The position numbers and the translations under genes were made by a program. DNA of 64,000 bases from Devosia algicola (GTDB taxonomy: Bacteria; Pseudomonadota; Alphaproteobacteria; Rhizobiales; Devosiaceae): assembly GCF_028816455.1 (NCBI RefSeq), contig NZ_CP118246.1, positions 3,052,501-3,116,500 on the forward strand. The letters run 5' to 3'. The notes below the pieces were generated by a model, which was given only the letters and a program-made list of their open reading frames with translations, was not told the DNA's origin and did no database searches. The first letter of the stretch is position 1; each line of letters begins with the position of its first letter. Shown in pieces: positions 9,364 to 19,541 of this stretch.

Positions 9364-10262
9364 TGGCAAGCCAATCGCTCCGAACCCCACTAGAACGCGT
9401 CGAACAGGTCTTGATTGTGTCGACCCTGTTGCTGCTGGTGGTGTTCACCCTGCAACCGCTTTTGAACTTGCTTGCCCTATCGCTGTCCGAGCCGAGCCGG
9501 ATTGCCGGGTTCTCGGGCCTGTCGATCATTCCCGATGGCTTCTCACCCGATGTCTGGCTGTTGTTATTGCAGCATCCCAATGTGCAGCGCGGCATCTTCA
9601 ACTCGGTATGGATGACGGCGACGAGCGTCGCTATCGGCGTGATGGGCACTGCTCTCATGGCGTGGGGCATGTCACGGCCGGGCCTGCCGGGCCGACGCAT
9701 CATCTTCCTGTTGGTGCTGGTGACCATTGTCTTTGAGCCGGGCATCATTCCCGACTATTTCCTGATGAAACGCATGGGCCTGCTCAATACGCCGTGGTCG
9801 GTTATCATGTATAAGGCGATCAGCGCTTGGTACCTGATCATCCTGATCCGATTTTTCGAGGAAATTCCCACCGAACTGCTTGAAGCCGCTGAACTCGACG
9901 GCGCCAACCCGTTCCAGACCTTTTTCATGGTCGTGTTGCCGCTGGCCAAGTCGGCGCTCGCGACTATCGCCCTGTTTTATCTGGTATTGCACTGGAACGA
10001 GTTTTTCCGGGCGATGATCTACCTCAACGACCAGAGCAAATGGCCGCTACAGGTGGTGCTGCGTCAGTTCGTCATCGAAGGCGACAAGGTGGCCATCGTC
10101 GGCGCCAACAATGCCAACAACAATATCGGCCTCGCCCAGATCAATATCAGGGCGCTCAAGGCCGGCATGATCCTCATCACGATCCTGCCGATCCTGGCCA
10201 TCTATCCGCTCATCCTGAAATTCTTCACCAAGGGCACGATGTCCGGGGCGCTGAAGGGATGA
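9363..10262 (+). CDS. Carbohydrate-type ABC importer permease (second subunit)
   Basis: Partner membrane subunit, about 299 residues. It has about six hydrophobic segments and the EAA motif LLEAAELDGANPFQTFFMVVLP. The start at 9363 overlaps the stop of the preceding permease (TGATG); an in-frame ATG at 9357 is the alternative. It pairs with the permease at 8353, the binding protein at 10305 and, most likely, the ATPase at 15121. Confidence 0.9.
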   Translation: MASQSLRTPLERVEQVLIVSTLLLLVVFTLQPLLNLLALSLSEPSRIAGFSGLSIIPDGFSPDVWLLLLQHPNVQRGIFNSVWMTATSVAIGVMGTALMAWGMSRPGLPGRRIIFLLVLVTIVFEPGIIPDYFLMKRMGLLNTPWSVIMYKAISAWYLIILIRFFEEIPTELLEAAELDGANPFQTFFMVVLPLAKSALATIALFYLVLHWNEFFRAMIYLNDQSKWPLQVVLRQFVIEGDKVAIVGANNANNNIGLAQINIRALKAGMILITILPILAIYPLILKFFTKGTMSGALKG

Positions 10263-10304
10263 CGGCTCGACCGAAACACGAATGCACAAGGGAGGAGACA
10301 ATCC

Positions 10305-11732
10305 ATGCTTCGTAGAACACTGCTTACAACAACCGCCACCATGGTCTTGCTCGGGGCGCTTGCCGCCCCGGTATTGGCCCAGACAACGCTGCGGCTTGTC
10401 AGCAAGGACTTGCTGACAACCAACCCCGATGACGTCAAGGAAATAGACGCCATTGAGGCGGCACTCAAGGCTGCAGGCACTGATGTTGATATCCAGATCA
10501 TCGACATGCCGGGGGCGGGTTATGCCGACGCGCTGGGCGTGATGCTGCTGTCTGGTGACATTCCAGACATCATGTATTTTCAGGGTGGCGACCAGAAGAT
10601 GGCCGAACAGGGAATCCTCGAAGAACTTAACCCCTGGATTGAAAAATCTGAGTACATCAAGGACGCGCTCTGGCCGCACAATGTCGACCGTCTCAGCAAC
10701 TATCCTTACCTTCTCTATGTCTACCCGCCACGCGCGCCCCAACCTGTCATCCGCCAGGACTGGCTCGATAAGTTGGGCATGGAGCCACCGACTACGGTCG
10801 AGGAGTATGAGGCTCTGTTCCAGGCCATTCATGACGCCGATCTCGATGGCGACGGGACCCCGGGCAACACTTTGGGCCTGTCGGGCTATGGCAACACCAA
10901 CGAGTTGGATTCGATTTTCAATCAGGCATTTGGTGTAACCGGGACCTGGATGAAGGACGGCTCTGGCTCATGGGTCAATTCGCGCGTCACCGATGCCGAA
11001 AAGTCCAAACTTGCATTTTATACCAATCTCGCCAGCAAGGGTTTGTTTGACAAGGAATATGTCACCAACACCTATGACGTGAAGGAAGATAAATTTTATA
11101 CCGGTAAGGCCGGTGTCATCTTTGGTTCGTCGCCCGAAGTGATCGACATCTACTCAGGCAAGATGCGCCAGGCCCATCCGGGCGAGGACATTACCCTGAC
11201 CCTGCTGCCGGTCCCCTCGGGCCCTGGTGGGAAGGGGCTGGCAGCAGTCGACGTGTCCAAGGAATCGCGCGGATGGGCGATCTCGTCAATTTCCGAGCAT
11301 AAGGACGAGGCTTTCAAGGTTCTTGACTTCATGGCATCCAAGCAGGGTCAGGATATCGATCGCATGGGATTTGAGGGTGAACAGTACACCAAGGACGCGA
11401 GCGGTGCGGTAACCTTCACTGACCAGATTTCGACCTGGTACGCCCGCTTCTTCAACGCTGCCAATTGGACGCCACCCACGCCGCTGCTGAGCCCTACCGC
11501 ACAGGCCGCGCTCGATACCGTCAAGGCCGACTTCACACCGGACAATGCCTTTGTCTGGCCAGCGGACTATGCCGCTGATGTCGACGCAACCGAACAAGTA
11601 TATCGTGCTTGGGTTGCCAAGTTCATCACCGGCCAGGCCGACCTGGCGCAATGGGACGAGTTTGTTGCAGAATATAACGCCGCCGGAGGTGCCCGGATGG
11701 CTGAATATGCAGCGACCGTGTTGGACCAATAG
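10305..11732 (+). CDS. Extracellular solute-binding protein, family 1 (LplA-like)
   Basis: Periplasmic receptor of the importer, 475 residues. A clean Sec signal peptide (MLRRTLLTTTATMVLLGALA, cleavage after VLA) precedes a family 1 binding protein fold. An acidic loop DADLDGDGTPGNT resembles the calcium-binding-like loop seen in LplA/YtcQ-type proteins. AGGGAGGAG lies about 7 nt before the ATG, the strongest ribosome site in the operon, fitting the high expression usual for binding proteins. A large hairpin follows directly at 11743-11768. No lipobox is present. Confidence 0.9.
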   Translation: MLRRTLLTTTATMVLLGALAAPVLAQTTLRLVSKDLLTTNPDDVKEIDAIEAALKAAGTDVDIQIIDMPGAGYADALGVMLLSGDIPDIMYFQGGDQKMAEQGILEELNPWIEKSEYIKDALWPHNVDRLSNYPYLLYVYPPRAPQPVIRQDWLDKLGMEPPTTVEEYEALFQAIHDADLDGDGTPGNTLGLSGYGNTNELDSIFNQAFGVTGTWMKDGSGSWVNSRVTDAEKSKLAFYTNLASKGLFDKEYVTNTYDVKEDKFYTGKAGVIFGSSPEVIDIYSGKMRQAHPGEDITLTLLPVPSGPGGKGLAAVDVSKESRGWAISSISEHKDEAFKVLDFMASKQGQDIDRMGFEGEQYTKDASGAVTFTDQISTWYARFFNAANWTPPTPLLSPTAQAALDTVKADFTPDNAFVWPADYAADVDATEQVYRAWVAKFITGQADLAQWDEFVAEYNAAGGARMAEYAATVLDQ

Positions 11733-11742
11733 ATTCGAATCC

Positions 11743-11768
11743 GGGGTTTCTGCCATGGCAGAAACCCC
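11743..11768 (+). other. Intercistronic stem-loop after binding-protein gene
   Basis: A perfect 26-base palindrome (arms GGGGTTTCTGCC around ATGG) starts 11 bases after the stop codon. No T-run follows, and the operon goes on after 28 bases, so it is more likely an mRNA-stabilising or partial-attenuation hairpin than a full terminator. This arrangement commonly keeps binding-protein mRNA more abundant than that of downstream genes. Confidence 0.6.
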
Positions 11769-11796
11769 ACGCTGAAATCAAACGGACAGGTTGAAG

Positions 11797-12978
11797 ATGC
11801 CGAAAAACTTACGCGGCCGCGTCCGCGGTCTCCTGCATGGCGTGGCGCTTGGCGATTCCTTGGGCGCGCCGGTAGAAAAACTCTCCGCGGCCCAGATAAA
11901 GGAACGCTATGGCCGGGTGACATCGCTGATGACACGTTGGCACAAGATGGACCTGCCCCCTGAACAGCGAAACCATAGGGTGCGTGGTGACGGCATCATC
12001 ACCGATGACACGCTGATGACGCTGGCATTGATGGACATCTACGCCGATGTCGGACGGCATCTCGATGCTTGGGACATGGCAGACAGCATGGTGCGCCAGA
12101 TCGCATGGACGCCGCGCTGGGTGCCTGAATTACAGCGCGAGGCAATGCTGATCGATCGCCTGTTCTACCCCGAGAAATGGATATTTCAGCGGCACCAGTT
12201 GGCAAATTGCGATCCGCGACAGGGTGGTATCGGCAACATGGTCAACTGCGGCGCCGCCATGTATATCGCCCCTGTCGGTGTGGTGAACGCGGCCGATCCA
12301 AAGGCTGCCTATGACGAGGCAATTGCCTTCGCCTCGGGTCACCAGGAAAGCTACGGACTGGAAGCCGCGGGTGCGATGGCAGCAGCGGTTGCTGCGGCTC
12401 TCCTGCCGGACGGCAACATCGAAGCGATTGTCAATACGGTGTTGGACCTTACCAAGGATGGTACGAGGGCTGCTATTGCCGATATTGCTGAAACAGCGCG
12501 AGAACTGCGCCGCGCCGGCGCCGACCACTCGGCCGCCTGCGATGCCTTCCATGTCAGGATCGCCCGCTATTCGGTGATGGGCGATGACTTGAACCATATG
12601 CCCGAAAAGGTTGGACGGCTCACTGACGCCTATCGGCCGTCGCGGCTGCAGGCCATTGAGGAATTGCCGCTGGCGCTAGGCTTTTGCTTGCTGAACGATG
12701 GTGACTTTCACCGCTCGATCGAGGACGGCATCAACTCAGGTCGCGATACCGATTCCATTGGCGTCATGGCTGGCGCCATCTTGGGCGCGCTTCATGGCGA
12801 GGATGTCATCAAGCCAAGCGACCTTGCCCAGATCGACGCCGCCAATCGCCTTGATCTCACCCTTGCCGCCGACGCTTTCGCCGTAGCTGCCGGCAATATA
12901 CTCACCGCCGATCGCATCGCTGCAGCTGATCGTGACGCGGCGCGCGCCGCCCTGATGACGCCAATTATGGTTTCCTGA
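11797..12978 (+). CDS. ADP-ribosylglycohydrolase family protein (first copy)
   Basis: Enzyme of the DraG/ARH fold, about 393 residues, expected to hydrolyse an N- or O-glycosidic bond to ribose in a Mg-dependent manner. The N-terminal motif GVALGDSLGAPVE, the metal-ligand block ITDDT and the C-terminal GRDTDSIGVMAGAILGALHG are all intact. The ATG at 11797 is chosen over the in-frame TTG at 11791. Because it sits inside an importer operon and not next to nitrogenase genes, a catabolic role on an imported riboside-like compound is more likely than protein de-ADP-ribosylation. That is inference. The next gene encodes a second, larger enzyme of the same fold. Confidence 0.85.
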   Translation: MPKNLRGRVRGLLHGVALGDSLGAPVEKLSAAQIKERYGRVTSLMTRWHKMDLPPEQRNHRVRGDGIITDDTLMTLALMDIYADVGRHLDAWDMADSMVRQIAWTPRWVPELQREAMLIDRLFYPEKWIFQRHQLANCDPRQGGIGNMVNCGAAMYIAPVGVVNAADPKAAYDEAIAFASGHQESYGLEAAGAMAAAVAAALLPDGNIEAIVNTVLDLTKDGTRAAIADIAETARELRRAGADHSAACDAFHVRIARYSVMGDDLNHMPEKVGRLTDAYRPSRLQAIEELPLALGFCLLNDGDFHRSIEDGINSGRDTDSIGVMAGAILGALHGEDVIKPSDLAQIDAANRLDLTLAADAFAVAAGNILTADRIAAADRDAARAALMTPIMVS

Positions 12979-13000
12979 TCTCTACTACGAAAGATGCCTG

Positions 13001-15102
13001 ATGCTCTCCGAAACGCAAATACTTGAAAAAATCTACGCCGGTTTCATCGGCAAAGCTATCGGTGTGCGCTTGGGTGCTCCGGTTGAACCCACAATATGGA
13101 GCCTATGAGCGTGTCCAGAAAACCTATGGCGAGGTCACCCGATACTTGCGCGATTTCAAGAATTTCGCTGCAGACGATGACACTAACGGCCCCGTTTATT
13201 TCATCCGCGCCCTGCGCGACTACGGGTTGAATGCAACCGCTGAGGACGTTGGCAAGACTTGGCTCAACTATGCCGCTGAAGAGCATGGCATGTATTGGTG
13301 GGGTGGTTTTGGCATATCCACCGAACATACCGCGTACCGCAACCTGCGCGCCGGGATCCCGGCACCGCAGTCTGGATCAATCGCCCAGAATGGCACCACG
13401 GTGGCCGAGCAGATCGGCGGGCAAATTTTTATCGACAGTTGGGGCTGGGTCAATCCCGGAAATCCGCAACGTGCCGCCGAAATGTCGGCCATGGCGGCCA
13501 GCGTCGCCCATGACGGCGAGGGTCTCAATGGCGCCCGTTTCTGCGCCGCGGCGATCGCCGCTGCTTTCGAGGCGACTAGCATTGAGGAAATTGTCGAGAC
13601 CGCAATGTCGACCATCGATTCCGGTTCGACCTATGCGCTTGTTTGCAGCGCCGTGATCGAATTCTTCAAGGCACACCCTGAGGACTGGCGCGCCTGCCGC
13701 GAGATGTTGACCGCCGACTGGGGCTACGACCGCTATCCCGGCGTTTGCCACATTATTCCGAACGCCGGCGTGACCATCATGGCTATCCTTTATGGCAAGG
13801 GCGATCTGCCGCGCACCGCCGAGATCGCAACGATGTCGGGCTGGGACACGGACTGCAATGCGGGCAACGCCGCCGCCATCGTCGCCACCTTCCAGGGCCT
13901 GCACGCGGACTGGGACAAATATCGCCAACCAATCAATGATTTTCTGGTTGCCTCAGGCATCGTGGGTTCGATCAATATTGTCGACATCCCGAGCCTTGCG
14001 CGTGAATTGACGGTTCTGGCGCTCCAACTGGCAGGGCGCGATGTACCCGATTTGTGGCTCGAGGACATGACGCGGCGCGGTTTGCGCTTTGATTTTGACC
14101 TGCCGGGCTCGACCCATGGATTCCGCACCGAGGGATTCAATCAGATCAGCCTGAAAGGGTCGGGGGAACGGCACGTGGAAGGTTCTCGAGGCGCGCTCGA
14201 AATTCAGCTCGACCGGTTGGAGCGCGGGCAGGGCGGCCGAGTGTTCTGGAAGCCTTTTTATCGACGCAGCGATTTTGACGATGAGCGCTATCGTCCGATG
14301 TTCACGCCCGTTGTGGATGCAGGGCAAACCGTCAGCTTCAAGCTCTGGCTTGATCCGTGGAACGGTGACGGCAACCTGCGGGTGGCGCCCTATGTAAGGC
14401 GAACCATGAGCCAGACAATTGAGGAAACTGGCGCCTGGGCCGTGCCCTCGGTGGAGGGCTGGCAGGACTATTGCTTCGTTATACCCAAGGGCGATGAAGC
14501 CATCGACGAAATCGGTATCTCGATCGAATATTTCGGCCGGCTAAAATTTCTCGGGCGACTGTTCCTTGCCGATTTCAAGGTTGAGGGTGCCGGGCGCACA
14601 ATAATCGAGCCCGAGACTGAAACACAGGAATGGGGTGCTATCACGCGCTTCACCTTCAATCGTGGTCACTGGACCAAGCAGGGCGGCCGTATCCATGGTC
14701 ACACCGCAGGCGACGCCGACATGTGGACCGGGCATTATTATGCAAAAAACATGGAGGTCAGCGCCGATATTCAACGCCTGTCGGGCACTTCGCAACTGCT
14801 GACGGCGCGGGTGCAAGGGACCGGGAGGTTCTATGCTGCGGGGATTGCGGGGGATGAAATTGTCATCCTCAAAGAGGATTTTGGCACAACAATACTGGCC
14901 CGTGCGCCGTTTAAAGTCGAGACTGGAAAGAGCCTATCTGTTCGCGTTCATCGTGAAAGGCGACACGCTAAGTTTTGCGATCGATGGCGAGGAATTGCTC
15001 ACCGCAACCGACACTGCTTACGCCCATGGCATGGCGGGGCTACGGCTGGCTTCGGCCGGTCGCATGAGTGTTGGGCGTATCGAGATCGTCGAGACGGTAT
15101 AA
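13001..15102 (+). CDS. ADP-ribosylglycohydrolase fused to a lectin-like domain (second copy)
   Basis: About 699 residues after repairing two extra bases (GAGCCT at 13099-13104 and 14930-14935). Residues up to about 340 form the ADP-ribosylglycohydrolase fold: GKAIGVRLGAPVEP, the metal block ADDDTNGP and SGWDTDCNAGNAAAI. The rest is beta-rich and ends in a domain resembling the concanavalin A-like/DUF1080 type (GHWTKQGGRIHGHT, FAIDGEELL, GMAGLRLASAGRMSVG), which often binds carbohydrate. The true start is the ATG at 13001, since MLSETQILEKIYAGFIGKAI matches the family N-terminus; the longer uninterrupted frame starts only at 13023. No signal peptide is seen. The fusion suggests a glycosylated or polymeric substrate. 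It follows the first copy by 22 bases. Confidence 0.83.
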
Positions 15103-15120
15103 GCCGCAAGGAGGACCAAC

Positions 15121-16179
15121 ATGTCAGAAATTGAACTCAAGCATGTCGGCAAGAAGTATGGCCAGGTTATCGTGCTCAACGACATTTCGCTCGAAATGGG
15201 CGATGGCGAATTCGTGGTACTGGTCGGGCCCTCCGGCTGTGGCAAGTCAACGCTTTTGCGGATGATTGCTGGCCTTGAGGATATTACCTCCGGCCAGATC
15301 ACTATCGGCGGCAAGGTCGTCAACAACATGCCAGCCAAGGAGCGCGATATCGCCATGGTGTTCCAGTCTTACGCGCTCTATCCACACATGAAGGTCGCCG
15401 ACAATATGAGTTTCTCGCTGCGATTGGCGAGGAAATCCAAGACCGAAATCAAGCAGCGTGTGGCGGACGCCGCCGAGATACTGGGACTCGATGACCTGCT
15501 TGATCGCCTGCCGCGTGAACTCTCTGGTGGCCAGCGCCAACGCGTCGCCATGGGGCGCGCCATTGTTCGAAATCCGCGTGCCTTTCTGTTTGATGAGCCA
15601 CTATCAAACCTGGATGCCAAACTGCGCGTCAAGATGCGTGGCGAGATAAAGCGATTGCACCAGCGACTAGGCAAAACCATGGTCTATGTGACTCACGACC
15701 AGACCGAAGCCATGACCATGGCTGACAAGATTGTTGTCCTCAATGGTGGTCGCATTGAGCAGTCGGGGGCGCCGCTGGAACTATATAATGATCCAACCAA
15801 CTTGTTCGTCGCCGGTTTTATCGGCTCGCCCGAAATCAATCTGTTCGAAACGCGCTATGAGGGTGGTAGGGATATCAAGATTAACGGCGGACAGCCGATG
15901 CCGTTGCCCACATCGCTCGATATCGCGGTGGGCACCGAGATCGTCTATGGCGTCCGACCGCAGCACATCACACTTGGCGCGGTCGGGGTGCCAGCGACTG
16001 TTTTGGTGGTGGAGCCAACTGGTGATGCCCAGGAAGTATTGGCGCGAGTCGGCAATGAAGACATCTCAGTGGTCGTGCGTGACCATGCACTGCTTAAGCC
16101 CGATGACACGGTTCATCTGGTTATAGATCCGGATCGACTGTTCATCTTCGACAAGTCCACCGGCCTGCGGCTGCGCTGA
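15121..16179 (+). CDS. Sugar ABC importer ATPase (UgpC/MsmX-type)
   Basis: ATPase with C-terminal TOBE/regulatory domain, 352 residues. Walker A is GPSGCGKST, the signature [19 protein letters not shown], Walker [17 protein letters not shown] and the H-loop [13 protein letters not shown]; the regulatory part starts near residue 240 ([12 protein letters not shown]). AAGGAGGA lies about 6 nt upstream of the ATG. It most likely energises the permeases encoded at 8353 and 9363. Its stop overlaps the start of the CoA-transferase gene (TGATG), tying transport to metabolism. Confidence 0.92.
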   Translation: MSEIELKHVGKKYGQVIVLNDISLEMGDGEFVVLVGPSGCGKSTLLRMIAGLEDITSGQITIGGKVVNNMPAKERDIAMVFQSYALYPHMKVADNMSFSLRLARKSKTEIKQRVADAAEILGLDDLLDRLPRELSGGQRQRVAMGRAIVRNPRAFLFDEPLSNLDAKLRVKMRGEIKRLHQRLGKTMVYVTHDQTEAMTMADKIVVLNGGRIEQSGAPLELYNDPTNLFVAGFIGSPEINLFETRYEGGRDIKINGGQPMPLPTSLDIAVGTEIVYGVRPQHITLGAVGVPATVLVVEPTGDAQEVLARVGNEDISVVVRDHALLKPDDTVHLVIDPDRLFIFDKSTGLRLR

Positions 16180-17381
16180 TGCGAAATCCGACTCGTCATT
16201 TTGATCCCGCTGCAACAGGCCCGCTGGACGGCGTCCGGGTTCTCGATCTGTCGCGGCTTATGGCTGGCAACATGCTCAGCTTGCAGTTGGCCGATTTTGG
16301 CGCCGATGTAATAAAGATCGAACCGCCCGCAGGTGATCCGTTGCGCGCGTGGAAAGACGATGACCATTCTCTGTTCTGGAAGACCTATGGTCGCAACAAG
16401 CGTTCGGTGGTCCTCAACTTGCGGCAGGCCGACGCCATGCAGGCGCTCTGGACAATGATCGACAGTGCTGATGTGTTCATCGAGAACTATCGGCCCGGCA
16501 CGCTCGAAGCTATGGGACTTGGCCCCGAGCAGCTTCTGGCACGAAATCCAAACCTCATCGTCGTGCGCATTTCCGGTTTCGGGCAAACCGGTCCCTATGC
16601 GCAATATCCGGGCTTTGGCACCATCATCGAGGCCATGAGCGGTTTTGCCGATCGCACAGGCTTTGCCGACCGTGAACCGGTGCTGCCACCACTGGCGCTG
16701 GCCGATATGATCGCCGGTATCTACGGCGCTTCGGCAACAGCGATGGCACTCTTTGCCCGCCAGTCAGGCAAGGCCGAAGGACAGGTGATCGACCTGTCGC
16801 TCCTCGAGCCGATGTTCTCTGTTCTTGGCCCCGAAGCGGCAATTCACACTGTGACCGGCAAGATCAAGCAGCGAGTCGGTAGCGCCTCCAATACTGCCTC
16901 ACCACGCAATGTCTATCGTTGCGCTGATGGCAAATATCTGGCCCTGTCCGGTTCGACGCCAGCCCTCGCGCGACGCATTTTCGAGATTATCGGAAGGTCC
17001 GATATGAACCAGGATCCGCGCTTTTCATCCAATTCTGATCGGGTACAGCACCGGACGCTGGTCGACGAGGCAGTGGGGGCGTGGTTTGCGGACCGTGATA
17101 GCGCCGAGGCCCTGGAGATCCTGCGCGAGGCGGGCGCTACAGTCGGCCCGATCTACAATATCGCCGATGCCATGGCCGACATCCATTTTGATGTCCGCGA
17201 AATCATCGTTGATGTTGAGGACGAGACCTTTGGCACCCTGCCCATGCACAATATCGTTCCGCGGCTGTCGGCCACGCCCGGCGTGTGGCGGCGGCCAGCG
17301 CCTGCCCTTGGCCAACACACCGCTGAGGTGCTGTGCGAAGCCGGTATTGATGACGCTGCCATCGCGAAAATCATGCCATGA
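16179..17381 (+). CDS. CaiB/BaiF family (class III) CoA-transferase
   Basis: Moves CoA from a donor such as succinyl-CoA to a carboxylic acid; 400 residues, the usual length. The N-terminal motif GVRVLDLSRLMAGNMLSLQLAD and the block VFIENYRPGTLEAMGLG are typical. The catalytic aspartate that forms the mixed anhydride is in PPLALADMIAGIYGA, about residue 175. It overlaps both neighbours, the import ATPase upstream and the lyase downstream (ATGA). Paired with an HpcH/CitE-type lyase it recalls systems that activate malate- or citramalate-like hydroxyacids and then cleave them. The true acid is unknown. Confidence 0.9.
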   Translation: MRNPTRHFDPAATGPLDGVRVLDLSRLMAGNMLSLQLADFGADVIKIEPPAGDPLRAWKDDDHSLFWKTYGRNKRSVVLNLRQADAMQALWTMIDSADVFIENYRPGTLEAMGLGPEQLLARNPNLIVVRISGFGQTGPYAQYPGFGTIIEAMSGFADRTGFADREPVLPPLALADMIAGIYGASATAMALFARQSGKAEGQVIDLSLLEPMFSVLGPEAAIHTVTGKIKQRVGSASNTASPRNVYRCADGKYLALSGSTPALARRIFEIIGRSDMNQDPRFSSNSDRVQHRTLVDEAVGAWFADRDSAEALEILREAGATVGPIYNIADAMADIHFDVREIIVDVEDETFGTLPMHNIVPRLSATPGVWRRPAPALGQHTAEVLCEAGIDDAAIAKIMP

Positions 17382-18208
17382 TCCGTTCGCTTCTCTACGT
17401 GCCGGCCCATTCTGAACGTTTTCTCGCCAAGGCGCATCAACGGGGCGCCGATGCCATCATACTTGATCTGGAAGATTCCGTGCCGCCGGAGCACAAATCA
17501 GCGGCGCGTGACGGTTTGGCCGCGAGCGTTGTATTGGCTCGAAGCGGTGGGGCCAAGGTATTTGTTCGAATAAACCCCGGTTCCGACGACGATGCTCGGG
17601 CAGCGTGTCGTGCCCGCGCGGACGGACTATTATTGCCCAAGGTCCAGCGGCCCGAAACATTGGTCGATCTGGCAACCCTGCTGGAGCCGGTCGAAAATGA
17701 ATGCGCCCGTCCTGCCATGCAGTTTGTGGCCCTGCTCGAAAGTCCCGGTGCCGTGCTAAATGCCGCCGCCATAGCGCGAGCACCACGATTGCTCGGACTC
17801 GCCCTGGGCGGCGAGGATCTGGCATTGACGCTTGGTGCGCAGCCAACGCCCGCCGTACTGCACCTACCCAAACTACTGGTGCATTATGCCGCCAAGGCCC
17901 AGGGACTGTTGTCATTCGGTCTGCTTCGGTCGGTGGCAGATTACGCCGATCTCGATGCCATCAAGATGGCGGTGCAAGAAGCGCAGGAGCACGGGTTTGA
18001 TGGCGCAACTTGCGTCCATCCTGGCGTCGTGCCGCACCTCAACGCCGGTTTTCTACCTAGTTCTGAGCAACTCGATTGGGCTACACGGGTCTTGGCCAAG
18101 GCCGACCATCAACAAGGCTCATTTTCACTGGATGGCCGCATGGTGGATGCCCCCATTGTCGCGCGCGCCCGAAGCATCGCCAGTCGGGCCCGCCAGGACG
18201 ATTCATGA
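17378..18208 (+). CDS. HpcH/HpaI-CitE family CoA-ester lyase
   Basis: Mg-dependent aldol-type lyase of the citrate lyase beta/malyl-CoA lyase family, 276 residues. Family motifs seen are LYVPAHSERF, ILDLEDSVP, VRINP, ALLESPGAVLN and GGEDLALTLG with the acidic metal ligand; VHPGVVPHLN lies near the C-terminus. It starts inside the stop of the CoA-transferase gene (ATGA overlap). The expected reaction is cleavage of a 3-hydroxyacyl-CoA made by that transferase into acetyl-CoA or similar plus an oxoacid. It is the last gene of the operon that begins at 7294. Confidence 0.88.
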   Translation: MIRSLLYVPAHSERFLAKAHQRGADAIILDLEDSVPPEHKSAARDGLAASVVLARSGGAKVFVRINPGSDDDARAACRARADGLLLPKVQRPETLVDLATLLEPVENECARPAMQFVALLESPGAVLNAAAIARAPRLLGLALGGEDLALTLGAQPTPAVLHLPKLLVHYAAKAQGLLSFGLLRSVADYADLDAIKMAVQEAQEHGFDGATCVHPGVVPHLNAGFLPSSEQLDWATRVLAKADHQQGSFSLDGRMVDAPIVARARSIASRARQDDS

Positions 18209-18297
18209 ATTTAGGATCGCATAGGTCATGAATCTCATCCAGAATGTACGAGCGTAAACTGCCCTCAAGCGGGATCCCGATGTAGCACTTAAAGCGC

Positions 18298-19467
18298 TCA
18301 TGATGCTCTCGCGGTTTTCCTGCGGTCCATCGCTCGCCGGAGTAATGCGGTTGCCACCAGAAGCGCGACTATGAGTTCCAGCGCAAATGGTGCTGCTAAT
18401 CCAACCAGCAGGATCAAAATGGCGACCGCCAGCAGCAACCAGCGCCCTACACCATCAAGGCAGATCCGATCGCGGATGACCCAAAGGGTGCCCAGATAGA
18501 TCGCGATGGGGATCGCAGTTGCCAGAACACCAACCTGCGGCGCAACATGGGCGGAATCGTCGAGAATGCTCAGCATGACAATCATGCCGGCCCCAGTTGC
18601 CGCGCCGGCCGAGAAGAGCATGAAATGACCATAGCCCCAGAGCAGCGCATGTCTAAGCTCGTCACTCTCAAGTTGGTCGTCGTCGGTAAAATAAACGCCC
18701 CATAGCGAGAAGGCGATGATTGCCGACAAGATTGCAAGCCAAAGAAATTTTGGATCAGGAAACGCTGCGCCATTTCCGAGTTGAATCATTGCGGTAATCG
18801 CAATGAATGCTTCACCCAAAACGATGATGTTCAGCAGGCCGTAGCGTTCGACCATGTGATGCCGATGCCATGTGGTGACCCCGTAACGCTCCGCTAGGGC
18901 CGGAACTGCCAGTTCGCCCACGGCCCCGACAACAAACAGCGGCAGATAAATCATCGCACTTGGTGGTACGAGCACGACGAAGGTGATCCAATATATTTGC
19001 ATCACGGTGATGCCGCCGGCGTAGCGCAACGCTGTTGGTCGATGCTCCGGGTCACCTCTCGCCGCGCCCAGCCAAAACGCCGCCATCCCGAGCCGCATGA
19101 CAACGAAACCCATAAGTGCCAGCCATATTCGCTCATGCTCGAAAACCGCCCCAATGCCCGCTGCCAGCATCAGCGCGCCAAACATTATGACCATGGTGAT
19201 GATGCGAAAGACCGAGGAGTTGTCGTCATAGGCGGATGCGAACCAAGTGTAATTCATCCAGGCCCACCAGATCATGAAGAAGCTGCATATGAACCCGATC
19301 ACCCCTTGTAATAGATGGGCCTCTTCCACCGAGTGAGCGAGTCCGTGAGCAGCGGCGGCAATGGCAATGACCGACGCCAGATCGAACATCAGTTCCAGCG
19401 GCGTCGAGGGGCGGTGAGCCTCGTCAGGATCGCGAGCGACGAAGTTGAAGAAGCTGTCCTGCGTCAT
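18298..19467 (-). CDS. Low temperature requirement protein A (LtrA) family membrane protein
   Basis: An integral membrane protein of 389 residues with about ten hydrophobic segments. The N-terminal family motif STPLELMFDLASVIAIAAAAHGL and the later YGLLNIIVLGEAFIAI are characteristic of LtrA. The biochemical role of this family is poorly known. It converges on the catabolic operon with about 90 bases between stops and is unrelated to it by context. Confidence 0.85.
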   Translation of the reverse strand: MTQDSFFNFVARDPDEAHRPSTPLELMFDLASVIAIAAAAHGLAHSVEEAHLLQGVIGFICSFFMIWWAWMNYTWFASAYDDNSSVFRIITMVIMFGALMLAAGIGAVFEHERIWLALMGFVVMRLGMAAFWLGAARGDPEHRPTALRYAGGITVMQIYWITFVVLVPPSAMIYLPLFVVGAVGELAVPALAERYGVTTWHRHHMVERYGLLNIIVLGEAFIAITAMIQLGNGAAFPDPKFLWLAILSAIIAFSLWGVYFTDDDQLESDELRHALLWGYGHFMLFSAGAATGAGMIVMLSILDDSAHVAPQVGVLATAIPIAIYLGTLWVIRDRICLDGVGRWLLLAVAILILLVGLAAPFALELIVALLVATALLRRAMDRRKTARAS

Positions 19468-19541
19468 ATTGATCCTGATTTTTCCGTGGTGACTGTTCCG
19501 AAGCTACTCCGTTCACGGTAGCAGCATAGTGTTACCGCATA

